Assembly: GCA_907163375.1 (NCBI GenBank)
Contig: CAJQUW010004756.1
Span: forward strand, 434,001-498,000
Direction: 5' to 3'
DNA: 64,000 nt
Source of the DNA: Prostheceraeus crozeri
Lineage: Eukaryota > Platyhelminthes > Polycladida > Euryleptidae
The notes under the pieces were generated by a model. The model was not told the origin of the DNA. It saw only the letters and a program-made list of their open reading frames with translations, and searched no databases. Position 1 is the stretch's first letter. Each line of letters starts with the position of its first letter. Both the position numbers and the translations under genes were made by a program. This document shows positions 12,065-24,190 of this stretch, piece by piece.

Positions 12065-12336
12065 TGTTGTGACTTCATTAATTAACTTTCTTGCTCACAA
12101 ACTTTCTTCATTTAACAACATATGATCTCATTGTTTAACTGTACAAATTAATCATTAATTTTTGAATATCAGCTGTTGCTTAGATGTTTTGGATTCGAAT
12201 CTAAATTCCATACTTTTTGATTCCGGGTCCTAAGGTATACGGCTTATGTACAGATAATGGTTGTAAGTACAATATACTCAAAGGTTTATACAGCGCGTAC
12301 CTAATTATTTCTTGTTACACTATCTAGGCTATTACA
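12065..12336 (+). repeat. 3' LTR
   Basis: Direct repeat of 11017-11289, ending ATTACA and followed by the second target copy ATTGT at 12337-12341. Confidence 0.92.
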
Positions 12337-12341
12337 ATTGT

Positions 12342-14046
12342 CTCAACAAACGCTGTCTTCTGTTAAGCGCCACTTAAATGGAAGCAATTGCAAATAAACG
12401 TCGCGGCTTTTATTAGATGAAATTCTTTAACTCGGTGTCTATTGGTGAAGACGGAATCAGGATTGATGATGCGTTGAGGGCTACTTCCACACAATCCATT
12501 TCATCACTTGTTCATGAAGAGATTAACCTGACAAATTCCATGTCACATGTGACTACCTCGAGCAATGCAATGACAATGCCAACGGAGAGGCACCGTTCAC
12601 GACTACTGCAGTAGCTTTTTAGTTGCATGGATGCTGCTTCTGAAACAAAGGTTCGTTTTCTTATTTGACTTAATACTTGCTAGACTATCTCCGGTCATTA
12701 GAGTTCAGGATTGTCAGACTTGCAGGCTACGGAATTGTACACTATTCGCTGGGTGGCTCAGCAGTGGACGCTGCTGTACCACGACGAGGGCTGCAAGTTG
12801 AAAATTAATTAGGTACAAGCATAGCTGTAACTCTGATTGCGTCATGGCTATGATTGTACTTTATCAATTTTTTATTGACTTTGCTTGTTGTTTGTAACCA
12901 GCCCACCAGGCTGACTATCTGGACGTGATGCGTATGCTTGTTTTTGATTACCCGTACTTGTTGTCGAAACAAGAAATTCTGGAAACGTAGCATCAAAATA
13001 AATTGCACTCTTGAGCGCTTGATGCATGCAGGACAGATCTAGGTAGCATTGCATTCAGGCGTGGTTACGTGGCGTGTGAAGATTGGCTGTGCTAGTTGAT
13101 GAGGTATGGAGTGCTTGTACATTACAAATTTTGCTGTCTATATTTGTGACTTGCGACAAGCCTTAGCGAGCCATCTCTGCAGTGCAGTATACAGAATCAT
13201 CGGAATAATTTCATAGATAATCAACATTCAAGTGGGTCATCTCTGGTAGACTTCATGGTGCGTTCAAGACGTCAGCTATTAATTCCAAGAAACTTCGAAA
13301 TTGTGAATTAGCGGTAGTCTAATTTGACACATTCAAACACAAATTGGCACAAAACAAAATTTGGCAATTGAAATCAACTTGTGTTGCCACAAATTTCAGT
13401 GGACTTAAAAAGGGTGACTAATTTTTACATGAATTCTGATCTGCCCATCATTTCATAGACAAATTGATGAGAAAGAGTGGATGAATCCTCATAGCGAACT
13501 GCAGTAACTGCATCAAATAATATAATCAGTGAATAAATGACAAAAGAAATGATAAATAGTCCTCTGCATATTCTATTACCGCTGCATGCCTTTCTGTTCA
13601 GCAGACAAGAGACTACTTCAAGATGAACTACTTCAAAGCAAATTAATCGGCACTATTCCGTCATATCAATTAGGATCAGTAGAAGCACTGCTCAGGAAAT
13701 ATTGATCCATCATATGATTCTTCGGAGAAGTCCATAGTTCTGCGAAAATGCCTCATCATTACTTACTTTTTTACTTTTAGTAATGACATCAATGAGAATA
13801 GGCGACATGTGAAAGTTGTAAAACAAATATTGGAATGATGCATGCGGTTAGGGCTTCCTAATGCATAGTTGACTCTTATGCACCGTCCATTCCATCTTCT
13901 GTTGTCAAGTAAATAGATCCCACCCACTGTGCTTTTGGTGCTTTCTTAAAGTTGTTAGTCTGATCTAATTTATATTTTTTCATTAACTCATTAAATTCTG
14001 AAAATAAATTTGTATTATCTCAGCTGCTCTCATTGACATACGACTG
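12342..14046 (+). other. Upstream region of the APP-like gene; possible 5' UTR
   Basis: No coding sequence recognised. It must hold either the promoter or a spliced leader exon of the gene starting at 14047. A pyrimidine-rich TGTATTATCTCAG ending at 14023 could be a splice acceptor 23 bp before the start codon, which would place the promoter further upstream. No convincing TATA box or CpG cluster was seen. Confidence 0.4.
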
Positions 14047-14103
14047 ATGAAGTTGCTAGTCTTCCTTTGTCTACTTCCAGCTACGTTTGCTGGCTATCTG
14101 GAG
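14047..14103 (+). CDS. APPL: APP-family gene, exon 1: signal peptide
   Basis: Encodes 19 residues, MKLLVFLCLLPATFAGYLE, followed directly by a GTAAAG donor. This is a textbook signal peptide: a Lys after Met, a hydrophobic core LLVFLCLLP, and a likely signal-peptidase site after TFA. The exon is exactly 57 coding bases and ends in phase 0. As I recall it, human APP exon 1 also codes 19 residues, also ends in Leu-Glu, and is also phase 0. Exon 2 on the same strand opens in phase 0, so the join is in frame. The assignment rests on this structural match plus position, since a signal peptide alone is not specific. An alternative upstream first exon cannot be excluded without transcript data. Confidence 0.75.
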
Positions 14104-16821
14104 GTAAAGCAACAATTTCTTGTTGTGTTTTTGCATTGAAAGTATTATTTTTTTGAATCATTATGTATTATGAACAATCTGAGAAAAATCGGGAATCGTC
14201 AGTTGCTATCTACACAGCTAAACCGTGACAATTGGTCACGCTGCTGATACACCGGTTCGACGTTTTTTTAAAGTTTTTTTCCACACCTCATGTTTTTATC
14301 CATAAGATAATGTATGTCTCTTAATGAAACAATATGCATCAGAGTGTGGCTGGCACGCTTGCTTCGTCTGGCTTTGCTTCACTTGGTTTTGCTTCGTCTC
14401 AATTCTTTTACGTGCGACTCCAGTGCTCGCAATGTAGTAGAAGCTCAATTCAATATTTTAGTTGCTTTTTTGTTTTACTTATTGGTATGACAATAAGAAT
14501 TAGTGGCTCAGCCTGTGTAGTGTCTGTAGCACAAAATTGTACTGGCTCAGCCTTTGTAGGCTAACAGTCGATGTATTTTGAATTTGCTCATTTTCACCTA
14601 TGGAATCAATGGCCAACAATGTCAGTTTGTATAACGCATCCACCCAGCGTCAGTGAATCACTTTGATTGAATTCACCGAAGAATTTCAATTCTTTGAATT
14701 GAATTGAGAGACAGAACTATTGACAAGTAGACACGTTTCTCATCATTGTTGTCAATCTTGAATATAGCGTGTAGTGGGCATACATTATTATAATGCTTGG
14801 CTAAGTTACCTGAGTGAAGACAGGGCTACATTTAGCGATGGTGAGCAGTGCTGTTGCTTGTGTGGCATCATCAGCTTCCGAGACATTTACATATATTCGG
14901 TTATCTTCTTCGTAAGTTGAATCCCATCACTCCGAAGAACCTACACAACCTCCGGTTTGACATATTCTCAGTATTACGCAGGAAGTATGTTCAGTTCACC
15001 AATCAAAAAATTTTCTGGTATTCATAAAGATCAACAGAATATGTTTGATCTGTAAAACAAGCGACAAAAATATCGATCAGCAGTTATGAGACATGTAGTG
15101 GCAATTATTTCCTCCGTGGTAGCCCTATGTAGCAATAAAACACTCACAGGCTATCTTTCCACTTAGTGATGTCAAAACGTAGGCCCCTACACATAAACAG
15201 ATTTTGAATCGGGTTGTTGATTCTCTTTGCATGATTCTCTCAATTTATATCCAAATACCCAGCCATTATCTTGCTGCTTGAAATTTGCCTTAACGACGGA
15301 ATTTCTTTCCTGAGATAATATGGTGAGTGAGATGAGGACATAGATGAAGTAAATTTGTGGGTCATCTCATTCGAACAGATGATGTGTCAACCAACTTATA
15401 CTTTTCGCCCACAAGATGTGTGCTTCTGAGAAACGCGTTCCATATGTTCATATCTTTATCAGTATGCAAAATATCAGGTAAGGCCTAGTGGTCTTTAGAT
15501 CATTCAAAAGTTTATGCGCTCTAGTGGATTTCCAGCAGACTTCATGCAGTTAATTGTTTGGATGTACGAGTACATTGCATGAATTGTGCAAAGAGAACTG
15601 ATTGTGCCAAGTTTGCATATATCCCTCGGTCAGGTACAGGAACAAGTGTCCTTGTGTTAGCTTATCACAAGATCCTTTCATTTCAGGAATGAATTTGACA
15701 AATTCTGTTATCGATGCAGATCTGCAAAAAAAGTAGCAAACTAGCAGGTTGGGATGTATAATTGCTGACGATTGCCCTTTTTATTAGTCGATTTTTTGAA
15801 AAGAAATCCATTATGACATCATTTGCCGTTATATGACATTAAAAATTTTGTGCGCTTCGCTCGCACTTGCTCTTTTTCGGCGCCTCAGGTTTTTGCATTC
15901 TGATTTTTATGTTTCACGATGTGGTTCACATAGTTACCAAAACTCTTATGAAAGTTGAATGAATTGAAGCCAAAAGAATCTCGTGCATTGGCAAAATTAA
16001 ACTCTTCTGCAACATGCACACATTTGCCTCTTAGTACAACTTGACAGTTAACTGTTTGGTGATTATATTAGTATTTATCAGCCTCTGATGCATTTAGGAA
16101 GCTCTGAAAATCTCAGTAAACTTATTCTGTCCCTGTGGTGACCCTGATGTCGACAGTATTGTCCATCAAATATAACAGCGACAGTCGCAAAGCAAAACCT
16201 TGTAGTATAGATAAAACCCTTGATCCTTCTCTTTGTGTTGATAACAAAGTGTTGATAAAATGCGTGTTTATGATACTTCAACTTCAATCGAATTGTAATT
16301 TCTAAATGGATTTGCATTTATAAATCTCTTTGTGTCAACATTTCACCATTCTGATTTCAAGATATCTGTAATTTTGATTATGCAGAGTGGCTGCTAGCCT
16401 ATGCACTTGGTTTTTCTTCCCATCAATTTCAAATCTTTATTTTTAAATATTGACTATCACACCAAGACATTCTTATCCATGATAATTGTTTTTGCAAATC
16501 ACGGAATGTAAATAGCGTATATTTTTCAGTTTTGATTTTTTCATGTGTCATGTAACTTCTAGGCTTATTTTGATCCTCGCGATGTGGGTTGCATGACTTA
16601 TATACCTTGCCTGTTGCAAATGGTGACAAAATAACTACAGGTGAACGTTATGTCGAAGTATAGGTAGATAATGTATTTGAAATTTCATTTGATGTGAAGT
16701 AGCCTATATTTCCATACTTTTAGATGTGAGATGTTCCATGCATATCAACGGCAGTTTTTAGTATGCGATTTCATTATTTTAGACATGCGTCATCCAGCCA
16801 CCTTTGTTGGCCGTAACGGGC

Positions 16822-17010
16822 CAGTGGTCTCCGTGGCACAGTGGTCAAGTACTTGGCCCTATGATCTTTCGATCCAGTTGTCGAGCCCGAAAGTGTCACC
16901 AGAAATCGACAATAAGGATGCATTCGGGTTAAAAGATCACAACGCTTCTGATAAAAGTTTGAGCATATCTAGGCTTTCAGTATGGAGGAGCAGTGACGTT
17001 GAACCATTTT
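16822..17010 (+). mobile_element. tRNA-derived SINE, family 1, copy A
   Basis: Starts GTGGTCTCCGTGGCACAGTGG, with a polymerase III A box (GTGGCACAGTGGTCAAG), a B-box-like TTGTCGAGCCC, and a body shared with five other copies (AAGTGTCA..., then AAAAGATCACAACGCT...). It ends in CAGTGACGTTGAACCAT. This is one of the more diverged copies. Confidence 0.85.
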
Positions 17011-17264
17011 TTTATAAACCATGCGAAGATGCATTACATAAATTTTCATAGGCCTAAGCATTTGTGCATGCATTTGTAAACCCCTGCATGAATTTTGCGT
17101 CTTCGCCTGAAAAATGGAAAATTTCCTCGTACGACCACTGTTGACAAGATGCAGCATCATGTCGTCACCAATGCATTCAAAGGTTTTCGTATTTCTTCTA
17201 TGTCATCTGATGGATATTGAGTTTCTGGTCAAATCGTGTGCAACGCGCTTTTGTAATTAACAAA

Positions 17265-18090
17265 GTTTCCTAATGGTCTACTAATTCTGGTGGATTGGCA
17301 CAAGGTAGTTCTCTTGTGTCCATTCATGCTCTGCCAATAAAAGATTTTTCTCCAGTATCCGATAAATCCACCGTCATTCGATACGTAGATGATTTATTAC
17401 TATTACATTCATTCACATCATTCACTTTTGTAATGAAGATGTACAGTATTATAGTGTGAGTGGCAAAACTTAGTTACCTGGCAAAAAACATGGTGTTTGA
17501 CTATCAACAAGAATAAGTGCTCTGTTCTGAACTTTCAAAGGGACTGGATACCTGATCTCATTTGTATGCCTGAGAACATTTTCATGAATGAAATTGATAG
17601 TATCACTTTTCTAGGTGTTGTCTTTTTGTAACATTGTAAATAGAGCAATCTTGTTGAATAGATAGCAAAGAAGGTATCGAAGAGATTGTTTATTTCACAT
17701 CATTTGAAACGTGCTAATTGTCCGCCCACGCTAATGCGGAGATGTTATTTAGCCTCTATTTACTCTGCACTTCTCTATTCCGTTCCTTGTTTTTGCATTC
17801 TTTCTAACTATGTTCTTAAAGAACTTATCGCTATAGAAAAGAAAGCTTAGCGGATCATGAGTGTCTCGAATAGAAAAGAAGATTCCCTCACTAAATGTTG
17901 GCAGAGCATGTATGAAGTTATTTGCGTGTGTTGAAAAGCATGATGACCGTCCTTTGCGACCAATGTATTGTGAAGATCACTGTTGTGCGTCGAGAAAACG
18001 GACTATTCTTAATCGCTTAGGAAGTCATTTATCAAATTCTGTGAAAAGCTTTTCAATTTATGTTCTTTACTGCTACTTTGTGATCTAAGA
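17265..18090 (+). pseudogene. Non-LTR retrotransposon reverse transcriptase fragment
   Basis: From about 17271 one frame reads STNSGGLAQGSSLVSIHALP, corresponding to the SGVPQGS motif of non-LTR reverse transcriptases, and continues to VIRYVDDLLLLH at about 17378-17413, the catalytic YxDD motif. After a frame change come LTINKNKCSVLNF, SITFLGVVF and, further on, KKVSKRLFISHHLKRANCPP and a YLASIYSALLYSVP segment, the thumb region in Jockey/CR1-type elements. Then comes a worn C-terminal part to about 18090. Many stops and frameshifts make it a dead LINE fragment without endonuclease or ORF1. The clade is uncertain. Confidence 0.85.
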
Positions 18091-18678
18091 AGCTGTATAT
18101 GCTTCATTATTTGCTGCTATTTCATCGATGTTGCCATGTGCTCACCGAATATAATGCTGGAGCAGTCAAGTTGCTGTTCATTCATTTCCTCTTCACAACG
18201 TTGCTCAATCGCTGTGATAGTGTATGTTTTGACATTTTTGAGTGATGCATATAATAATGGCTTATGGGTTTCATTCTTCATACCATAATTGTTCTAATGG
18301 AATTCTTTAAGTCAAAAAATACGTTTCGGAGATGTGCATTCTGTCAGCTAATTAAAGAAGGCAGAAATTGTTGAAAGATTCAAAACAGTGTCACTGGTCT
18401 CAACAAAAAACTACAAATTATGGACTATCTACAAATTACTTCAAATAGGAAGGTCATTGCCGGCTTATTATCTCAGTCTCAACACTTATCGGCTGAGAGC
18501 AGCTACTCTGATGTTGCAAAGTTAACAGATGCAGAAAAAATTCTAATGGACAGTGCGCTGAAATGCCAAAATATCTAGCTTCAGTAGCGACTGCATGGAA
18601 GCACACCATTCACTAAAATTCTGAATTTCTGATTCCTAATTGATAGTCTTTAAAAGATGATTCTCTTTACTCAAAAAG

Positions 18679-19007
18679 CCACCAAGTTCATTTTAAGAAA
18701 GTCAAAAATATTACATTGCACAATGCATTTCGTCCACTCCTATTCCCGACCTTTGCCAGCAAAAAGAATTTGTGTCAACTCTCTGTTTAGCTTGGTAGTT
18801 TTCAAGTCTTGCTTTTTGCTTCTTTTCTATATGTAGGTTAATTGCTCAATTGTTTCGTGATGTAGGTCTGACAGGTTTGTATGCTCTCAATTTTATCATA
18901 GATTTAGTATAATTACCCTATAAGTATATAATTTTGAAGCTTGTACAAGAATGGACGAAATGCATTGTGCAAAGCAAGTTTTGATTTTCTTAAAATTAAT
19001 TTAGTGG
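18679..19007. repeat. Inverted-repeat (MITE-like) element, 329 bp
   Basis: The left arm 18679-18736 (CCACC...ATTTTAAGAAA...TGCACAATGCATTTCGTCCA) is inversely repeated at 18952-19007 (TGGACGAAATGCATTGTGCA...TTTAGTGG). The inner 20 bases are identical and the outer part is diverged. About 215 bp lie between the arms. No coding capacity and no clear target duplication, so the class is unknown. Confidence 0.7.
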
Positions 19008-19255
19008 TTTTTATTTATATGTAAATTCTAATTGTGAGTTTAAAGTTTAGAGTTCGGAATTAGCAGGCATCCCAGAATTGGAAAATTCTCTCTTAAATTA
19101 ATTGTAAATATATTATATTCTCCTTTCAGTGATGAATAGTTTTTGTGTAGGCTGAATTTCTCGGAAAGTGGATTCTTTGAATACATCGTAGTTGCAGTCT
19201 GTTAATGGTTGCAGTTCAACTAGCTTCGGTTCATGCAGATGTCAAGAATTAATTG

Positions 19256-19374
19256 GTAGGAAATGTCCTTTTCAGCCCTGTGTCTGTAGCTGCTACAGTG
19301 ACACAACTCATTACCGGGCCCAAGCTTCAAACCACTTTGCCAAGTACTTAACCGCTTCGCCACGGAGGCCACCA
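19256..19374 (-). mobile_element. tRNA-derived SINE, third type, partial
   Basis: On the - strand from 19374: GTGGCCTCCGTGGCGAAGCGG, then an A box GTGGCGAAGCGGTTAAG and a B-box-like GGTTTGAAGCTTGG. The head resembles SINE family 1, but the body (GTAATGAGTTGTGTCACTGT...) is different. The downstream end is approximate. Confidence 0.55.
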
Positions 19375-20742
19375 TTTGCAATTGAACCAATTGAAATAAT
19401 AAAGTAAAACATAAAATTGGTCGAGATTCGTACATTTCGGTACACCTACCCTGCTACATTTGTGTGATGCAATTTCATTGCAAGACAAATCGTCCTCGAT
19501 GACTGAATTGCAAGTGACTGCGTCAGTCTGGTCTAGGTGGATAAGCTTGTAATTTTTAGAAATTGGAGATAGTCGATGGACTTGAACAATAAGAGAAAGA
19601 GAAATCATCAGTTTTGTGCGACAAAAACATCTTGGAAAGTCTCTACCAAGTTTATGATACCTAGAATGGTCTATCTTATGACATCCTGCTTCCGAAGCGT
19701 GCATAAACGTTAGAATTTAATATATATTCAGAGAATACGAATGCAATAATCCAGTGAACAAAGCACTGATTTCGTTTCCAATATAAAGAGAGCAGTAATA
19801 GGAGGTGATTAACAAAAAGAAAAAGATCGTGCAGATTGATGCTCTAGATCTCGAGATGAAAATTTGTACTCTAAAGACATTGCATTAACGACAAGAAATT
19901 GTCTTAACCGTCTGCTCTGAAAAACGCTTGTGACGCTATTGGTTTTTAGTTTGTTTTCTTTCACGATGCAGATTCTGTTGTTATGTTTGTAATGATGGTT
20001 CTTGTTACACTCCATTTCTTCTTTTTATCCATCACTACCACATGGCAGCATACTTTATCAATTCTAATCAACAACGTTCATCTGCAAATATAGCGGATAG
20101 CCTTCACAGATGTAATTCAATATGATGACTGATATTACCCCACAGATTCTCAGTTATTATCGATAACTTTCTTGTTTCAATGTCAAAAAATGAACCCGAT
20201 TTCCCAAAAATCAGAAAATTGCAAACCTAAGTCAAAAGGCTAAGATTAGGTCATACAACTAACAGCATTTCCTTTATGAATGCAGGTGGTGGAAAAATCA
20301 AGGAAAAAAATTAGACGGTTGTCACTTGATAATCGATCGTCTCTAGATAAGTAGTAGGCTATGTCATGGGGTGAAGCAGTTATTGTAGAGAAGTTCTTGA
20401 TAAATTATAAATAATTCAGTTATTATCAGGAAACTTTGAAGTTTCATATTTTGTAGTTGTAGTTTGACACATGTTTTCAGCTGTATTTGGATCAATGCTG
20501 ATGCCATATATATATTCTGCTAAGCAATGTGTTGTTAAATCTTCACTTCGACGGACCATCTTCAAACAGATGCGTTGAGCTTTTGTAGGCCTATTAATTT
20601 TTCTTCTCGCATTCATCTGTTTTATTGACGATCAACAACTTTATTCGGAGTTTTTTAAGTTCTATTAATCCTATTTGAAAACCCCAAAAGACCCATATAT
20701 TTTTAAATTTGCCAATCCTGTTCACTAGTACCAAGTATGTAT

Positions 20743-21587
20743 TAGAGATGTGTTACAGCTATGATTTGAAACCTGAACCCGAATCGTAATCTTGAACCCG
20801 ACCCGAAAATTTTACCTACGTTTAAAGACCCGAACACAGCCCGGAGAGAATTCACTAAGAATGTGCTTCCGAATACTTGGGTTTTAACCTGTGTGAAGGG
20901 AAATAAATGAAAAGGAAATGAATTGTTCTTTTTTCACGATAGCAATCAAGCACTTTTTTCAATGTGTGAAATAATGTTGCTTGATCCTCAATTCTGTGAG
21001 GTGGGAGCATCACATACACAGTTAGAACATATTGATTAATCAAAACAGCATTTCAGAAACTCCAAAACACGGATGCAGTCAGTAACAACAATGATGATAA
21101 TAAAGACATCAATGTAATGCGCATGTAATGTCGGAATATAGTACTGTATATCAATAACTTTATTGTTGTTATCGCTTCCTGATATTGCAGTATAGTTTCA
21201 TGCTATATTTAATATTTTTTTAATATTAGGCCTATATCCTGTAGGTGTATGCTTACGAAAAGCTAAGAAATATATGCCGTTGGTAGCAGATATTCGATTA
21301 ATGACATTGATTCATTATTCTACAACAAGTGCATGTATGCTTGCACAAAATTTGTTTACATATGCATCCATGAAATACATGCACAAAATTGCACATGCAC
21401 ATCTACAAGGGAAGTTAACAAAACATTCACATTCATAATCATAAAATTCATAGCATCACATGTCCATAACCCGAAAGTAAAGGCCGAAAATTTTGCAGTT
21501 AACCCAAACCCGAAATATATTCTTAGATCCGACCCAAACTCGAATGCGGGTCAGTTCGCGTTTCGACTGGGTTCGCACATAGAACTA
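20743..21587. mobile_element. Probable non-autonomous hAT element, worn
   Basis: The left end TAGAGATGTG and the reverse complement of the right end TAGTTCTATGTGCGAACC are a weak inverted repeat. Both ends are followed inward by clusters of ACCCGAA/TTCGGGT words, as in a known style of hAT element with TAGAGATGTGCGAACC-like ends. The flanking octamers GTATGTAT and ATATATTT agree at only 5 of 8 positions. No transposase remains. Confidence 0.45.
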
Positions 21588-22797
21588 ATATATTTCAGAC
21601 CATAGTCTTTTGTATCTAACAGAAGCATTAACTTAATTCATCAGTCAACCATTGATGTATGATTCAATAGACCTTTTTGTTGCGTTTTATTCTCTTATTC
21701 GCATCATAATGTTTGTTGACGATATGAATTTTTTATGAAGATTAGGATTTGAGAAGGTCAACTGCCATATGTTTACCTTCACTTCGAGAATGAGTCAGCA
21801 TTTGCAAATGATGCGTCTCACTCGCTGGGGTGAAGCTGCTTGCATTCTTAATGCAAATTGCAGCCTCTCTGCTCTCGTACAATTATAAGCCAAACGTTTT
21901 TCTTACTAGTCAATTAGTGAGTGTTAGTTTCCACGAGTTGCGAAGATCTCTCAAGAGAACTGCAAGACGAAGAGTCGATAATTTCGTCGGGGTTGGGTAA
22001 CAGACTGTCTACGGACGTACTAATGGTTCAGCGCAATTCCACTTAATAGACCTCCCACAAATTTTGTAGGGCTCGTTGCTAAATTGGTGTTCTCAACAAT
22101 GACAACATTGATTCCATAACTAAAAAAATACTACTGACAAACAGATTGATGTAGGTTACACTCAGCTTCCTGATTATGGCATGATCCTATTCTTTCAAAA
22201 ATATTTCAGATTATGCTGGAATTAGACAGTCAATGTATTAAGAAGACGAATAACCATCACTGAAGAAAATGAAGAAAAATTTTTATTGGTTCTATGAAAA
22301 AATCAGATGAAATTTCGTCTTTTCCAAATAGTAAGAGTCTACCTTTGTTGTGGAGTTGTAGACATCAGTGGTTTTTCTTAAGATCTCCATGTAGAATTTT
22401 TTTCGTCTTAGAAGATGAAAAACTTTCTATTTGTTAATGTATTTCAATGGAGGAGTACAATAAAGTCTGTTTACTACACTCCTTAAAATTTATGCACTCT
22501 TTGGAAAGCATAATTTTTATTAAAGAAGGAATAATCATAGTGATTATTTCACTGTAAAACAGTGCTGTACGTTGACGCCATCAATTTAAGAAATTGCCGC
22601 TGACGGCGTCAATTTGCCTCTGAAAAACAGCGTCAGCGTCAATTTTAGAATAGTGGGTAAATTTGTCATTGCTAAGATTTGGTCGCTCGAGTTTTCTGTA
22701 GACTTTTAAGTTTTCTGCATGCTGACGCGAGAAAGGGACGCAGTGTTTGATTCGGCAACGTAAAAAAGTGACATTTATCATTTGGTTCAGTGTTATA

Positions 22798-24190
22798 CAG
22801 GGTGAGTCAAAATTAGGCGTGAACAAAAAACAAAGGTTTTCTTTCATGCTTAGCAAGTTTTGCATCACTGACAGTTGTAAACAGATATGAATCATCATTC
22901 CCATGACTGCGTGATCGATTCGTATTGAAAGTAAGTCAATCTGTCTAACAATTTTTCATTTCTAATGTAGTGTGATAAGAGATGGAATACACCATTAAAG
23001 AGCGAGTTCTGATTACCTCTTGGGTAATTGCTGCAACAGGCAACTGTTCTGTAGAGGACTGTAGGCGACGATTTCGTATTGAATTCAACAAAGAAGCACC
23101 ACCTCGACAAACCCTGATTGATTGGAAAAACAAACTGTTACAAACAGGTTCTCTTGTGCATCAGAGACCAGGTCAAGGAAGGCCAAAGTCCGCAGAAAGC
23201 CAGAAAAGCGAAGAGCGAGTTTTGGGTGCAGTTCAGAGAGATCCGACAACATCCACTCGTCGTCTCTCTGAAGAACTAGAATTGTCTCAGTCCAACGTCT
23301 GTAGAATACTAAAGAAGAATGAATTTCATCCTTATAAGCCACTGTATTGCCAGGAGTTTGTTGATGGAGATGACGACCGAAGGCGCCAGTTTTGCGAAGT
23401 AATGAAAACAGGTTCACCAATGATCCATCGTTTCTGAGAAAGCTGACTTTTTCAGACGAATGTGTGTTTCATCTGAACGGACAAGTTAATAAACATAATG
23501 TTCACTTCTGGTCGACGGATAATCCTCACATCAGATTCAGAGATCCAGGGCAAACACCCTCAGTTACCGTTTGGGCCTGTATTTCCTTCAATGGAATTAT
23601 TGACACAAACATTGACACTCGCACAGTGAATGGGGAAAGATATTGTGAAATTCTCTGTGAAAAAGTTGTTCCTTATTTCAAAAGAAACAAGCAGATGATT
23701 TACCAACAGGATGGGGCTACCCATTACTGTGTGAACGCCCGCCAAATTTTGGATCAAGAAATGCCCCAACAGTGGATCGGTAGGCGAGGCTTTATTGAGT
23801 GGCCGGCACGGTCACCTGACCTCACGACATGTGACTGACTACTGGTTCTGGTCTTATCTTCGAAGTCGAGTATATCATCCTCAGAATGTGATCTTCCCTT
23901 CTGTAATAGAACTGAAAAAATAGAATCCAAATGGAAATGGCGGCAATTCCTCTCAAAATGTTCCGAGACTCTTTCAGAGATTTCCCGAACCGGTTGCAAA
24001 AGTGCTTATCAGCCAATGGTAGTTTATTTGAAGGCTTAAGATTGTTATAATTATTTGCTAGTTGAAAAATTATTTCATGTATATAGGCCCTACACAGATT
24101 TTTCAAATAAGAAAGTTTTATGAATATAGAGAACAGTTGAACAATAATAAAGTTGTTATTATTATTCACGACTAATTTTGACTCACCCTG
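22798..24190 (+). mobile_element. Mariner-superfamily DNA transposon, nested in the hAT element
   Basis: The terminal inverted repeats CAGGGTGAGTCAAAATTAG (22798) and CTAATTTTGACTCACCCTG (ending 24190) are perfect over these 19 bases and extend about 7 further bases with one mismatch. The target TA is duplicated at 22796-22797 and 24191-24192. The element is 1393 bp with one transposase gene, now broken, on the + strand. The perfect TIRs and the few lesions in the gene show it is much younger than the copy at 7181-8310. Confidence 0.95.
22982..24050 (+). pseudogene. Mariner-superfamily transposase with three frameshifts
   Basis: Cut-and-paste transposase acting on the TIRs around it. The ATG at 22982 opens an N-terminal helix-turn-helix domain (EYTIKERVLITSWVIAATGN...) and a linker with RRLSEELELSQSNVCRILK. 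Near 23402 an A-run has lost one base, and the frame moves to the catalytic core: LTFSDECVFHLNG (first Asp), YQQDGATHY (second Asp), WPARSPDLTTCD (third Asp). By hand count 40 residues separate the last two Asp. A duplicated TGAC at 23832-23839 breaks the frame right after the third Asp. The sequence then continues YWFWSYLRSRVYHPQN, and a further shift in the A-run near 23922 leads to a C-terminal FPNRLQKCLSANG block ending at 24050. All domains are present, so inactivation is recent. Confidence 0.92.

Larger units (their letters stand above)
11017..12336 (+). mobile_element. LTR retrotransposon (Ty3/gypsy type), internally deleted
   Basis: Two direct repeats of 273 and 272 bp, each TGTTGTGAC...ATTACA, flank a 775-bp interior. 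The 5-bp target duplication ATTGT is perfect (11012-11016 and 12337-12341). The interior has a primer binding site right after the 5' LTR, the last part of pol (integrase C-terminal half), and a polypurine tract right before the 3' LTR. Gag, protease, reverse transcriptase, RNase H and the N-terminal half of integrase are missing, so this copy can move only with help from another element, if at all. By hand count the LTRs differ by about 19 substitutions and one 1-bp gap (about 7%), so the insertion is not recent. Confidence 0.92.

Noticed and set aside
12751-12800. GTGGCTCAGCAGTGG resembling a tRNA A box
   Set aside because: No B box at the right distance and no match to the other SINE families.
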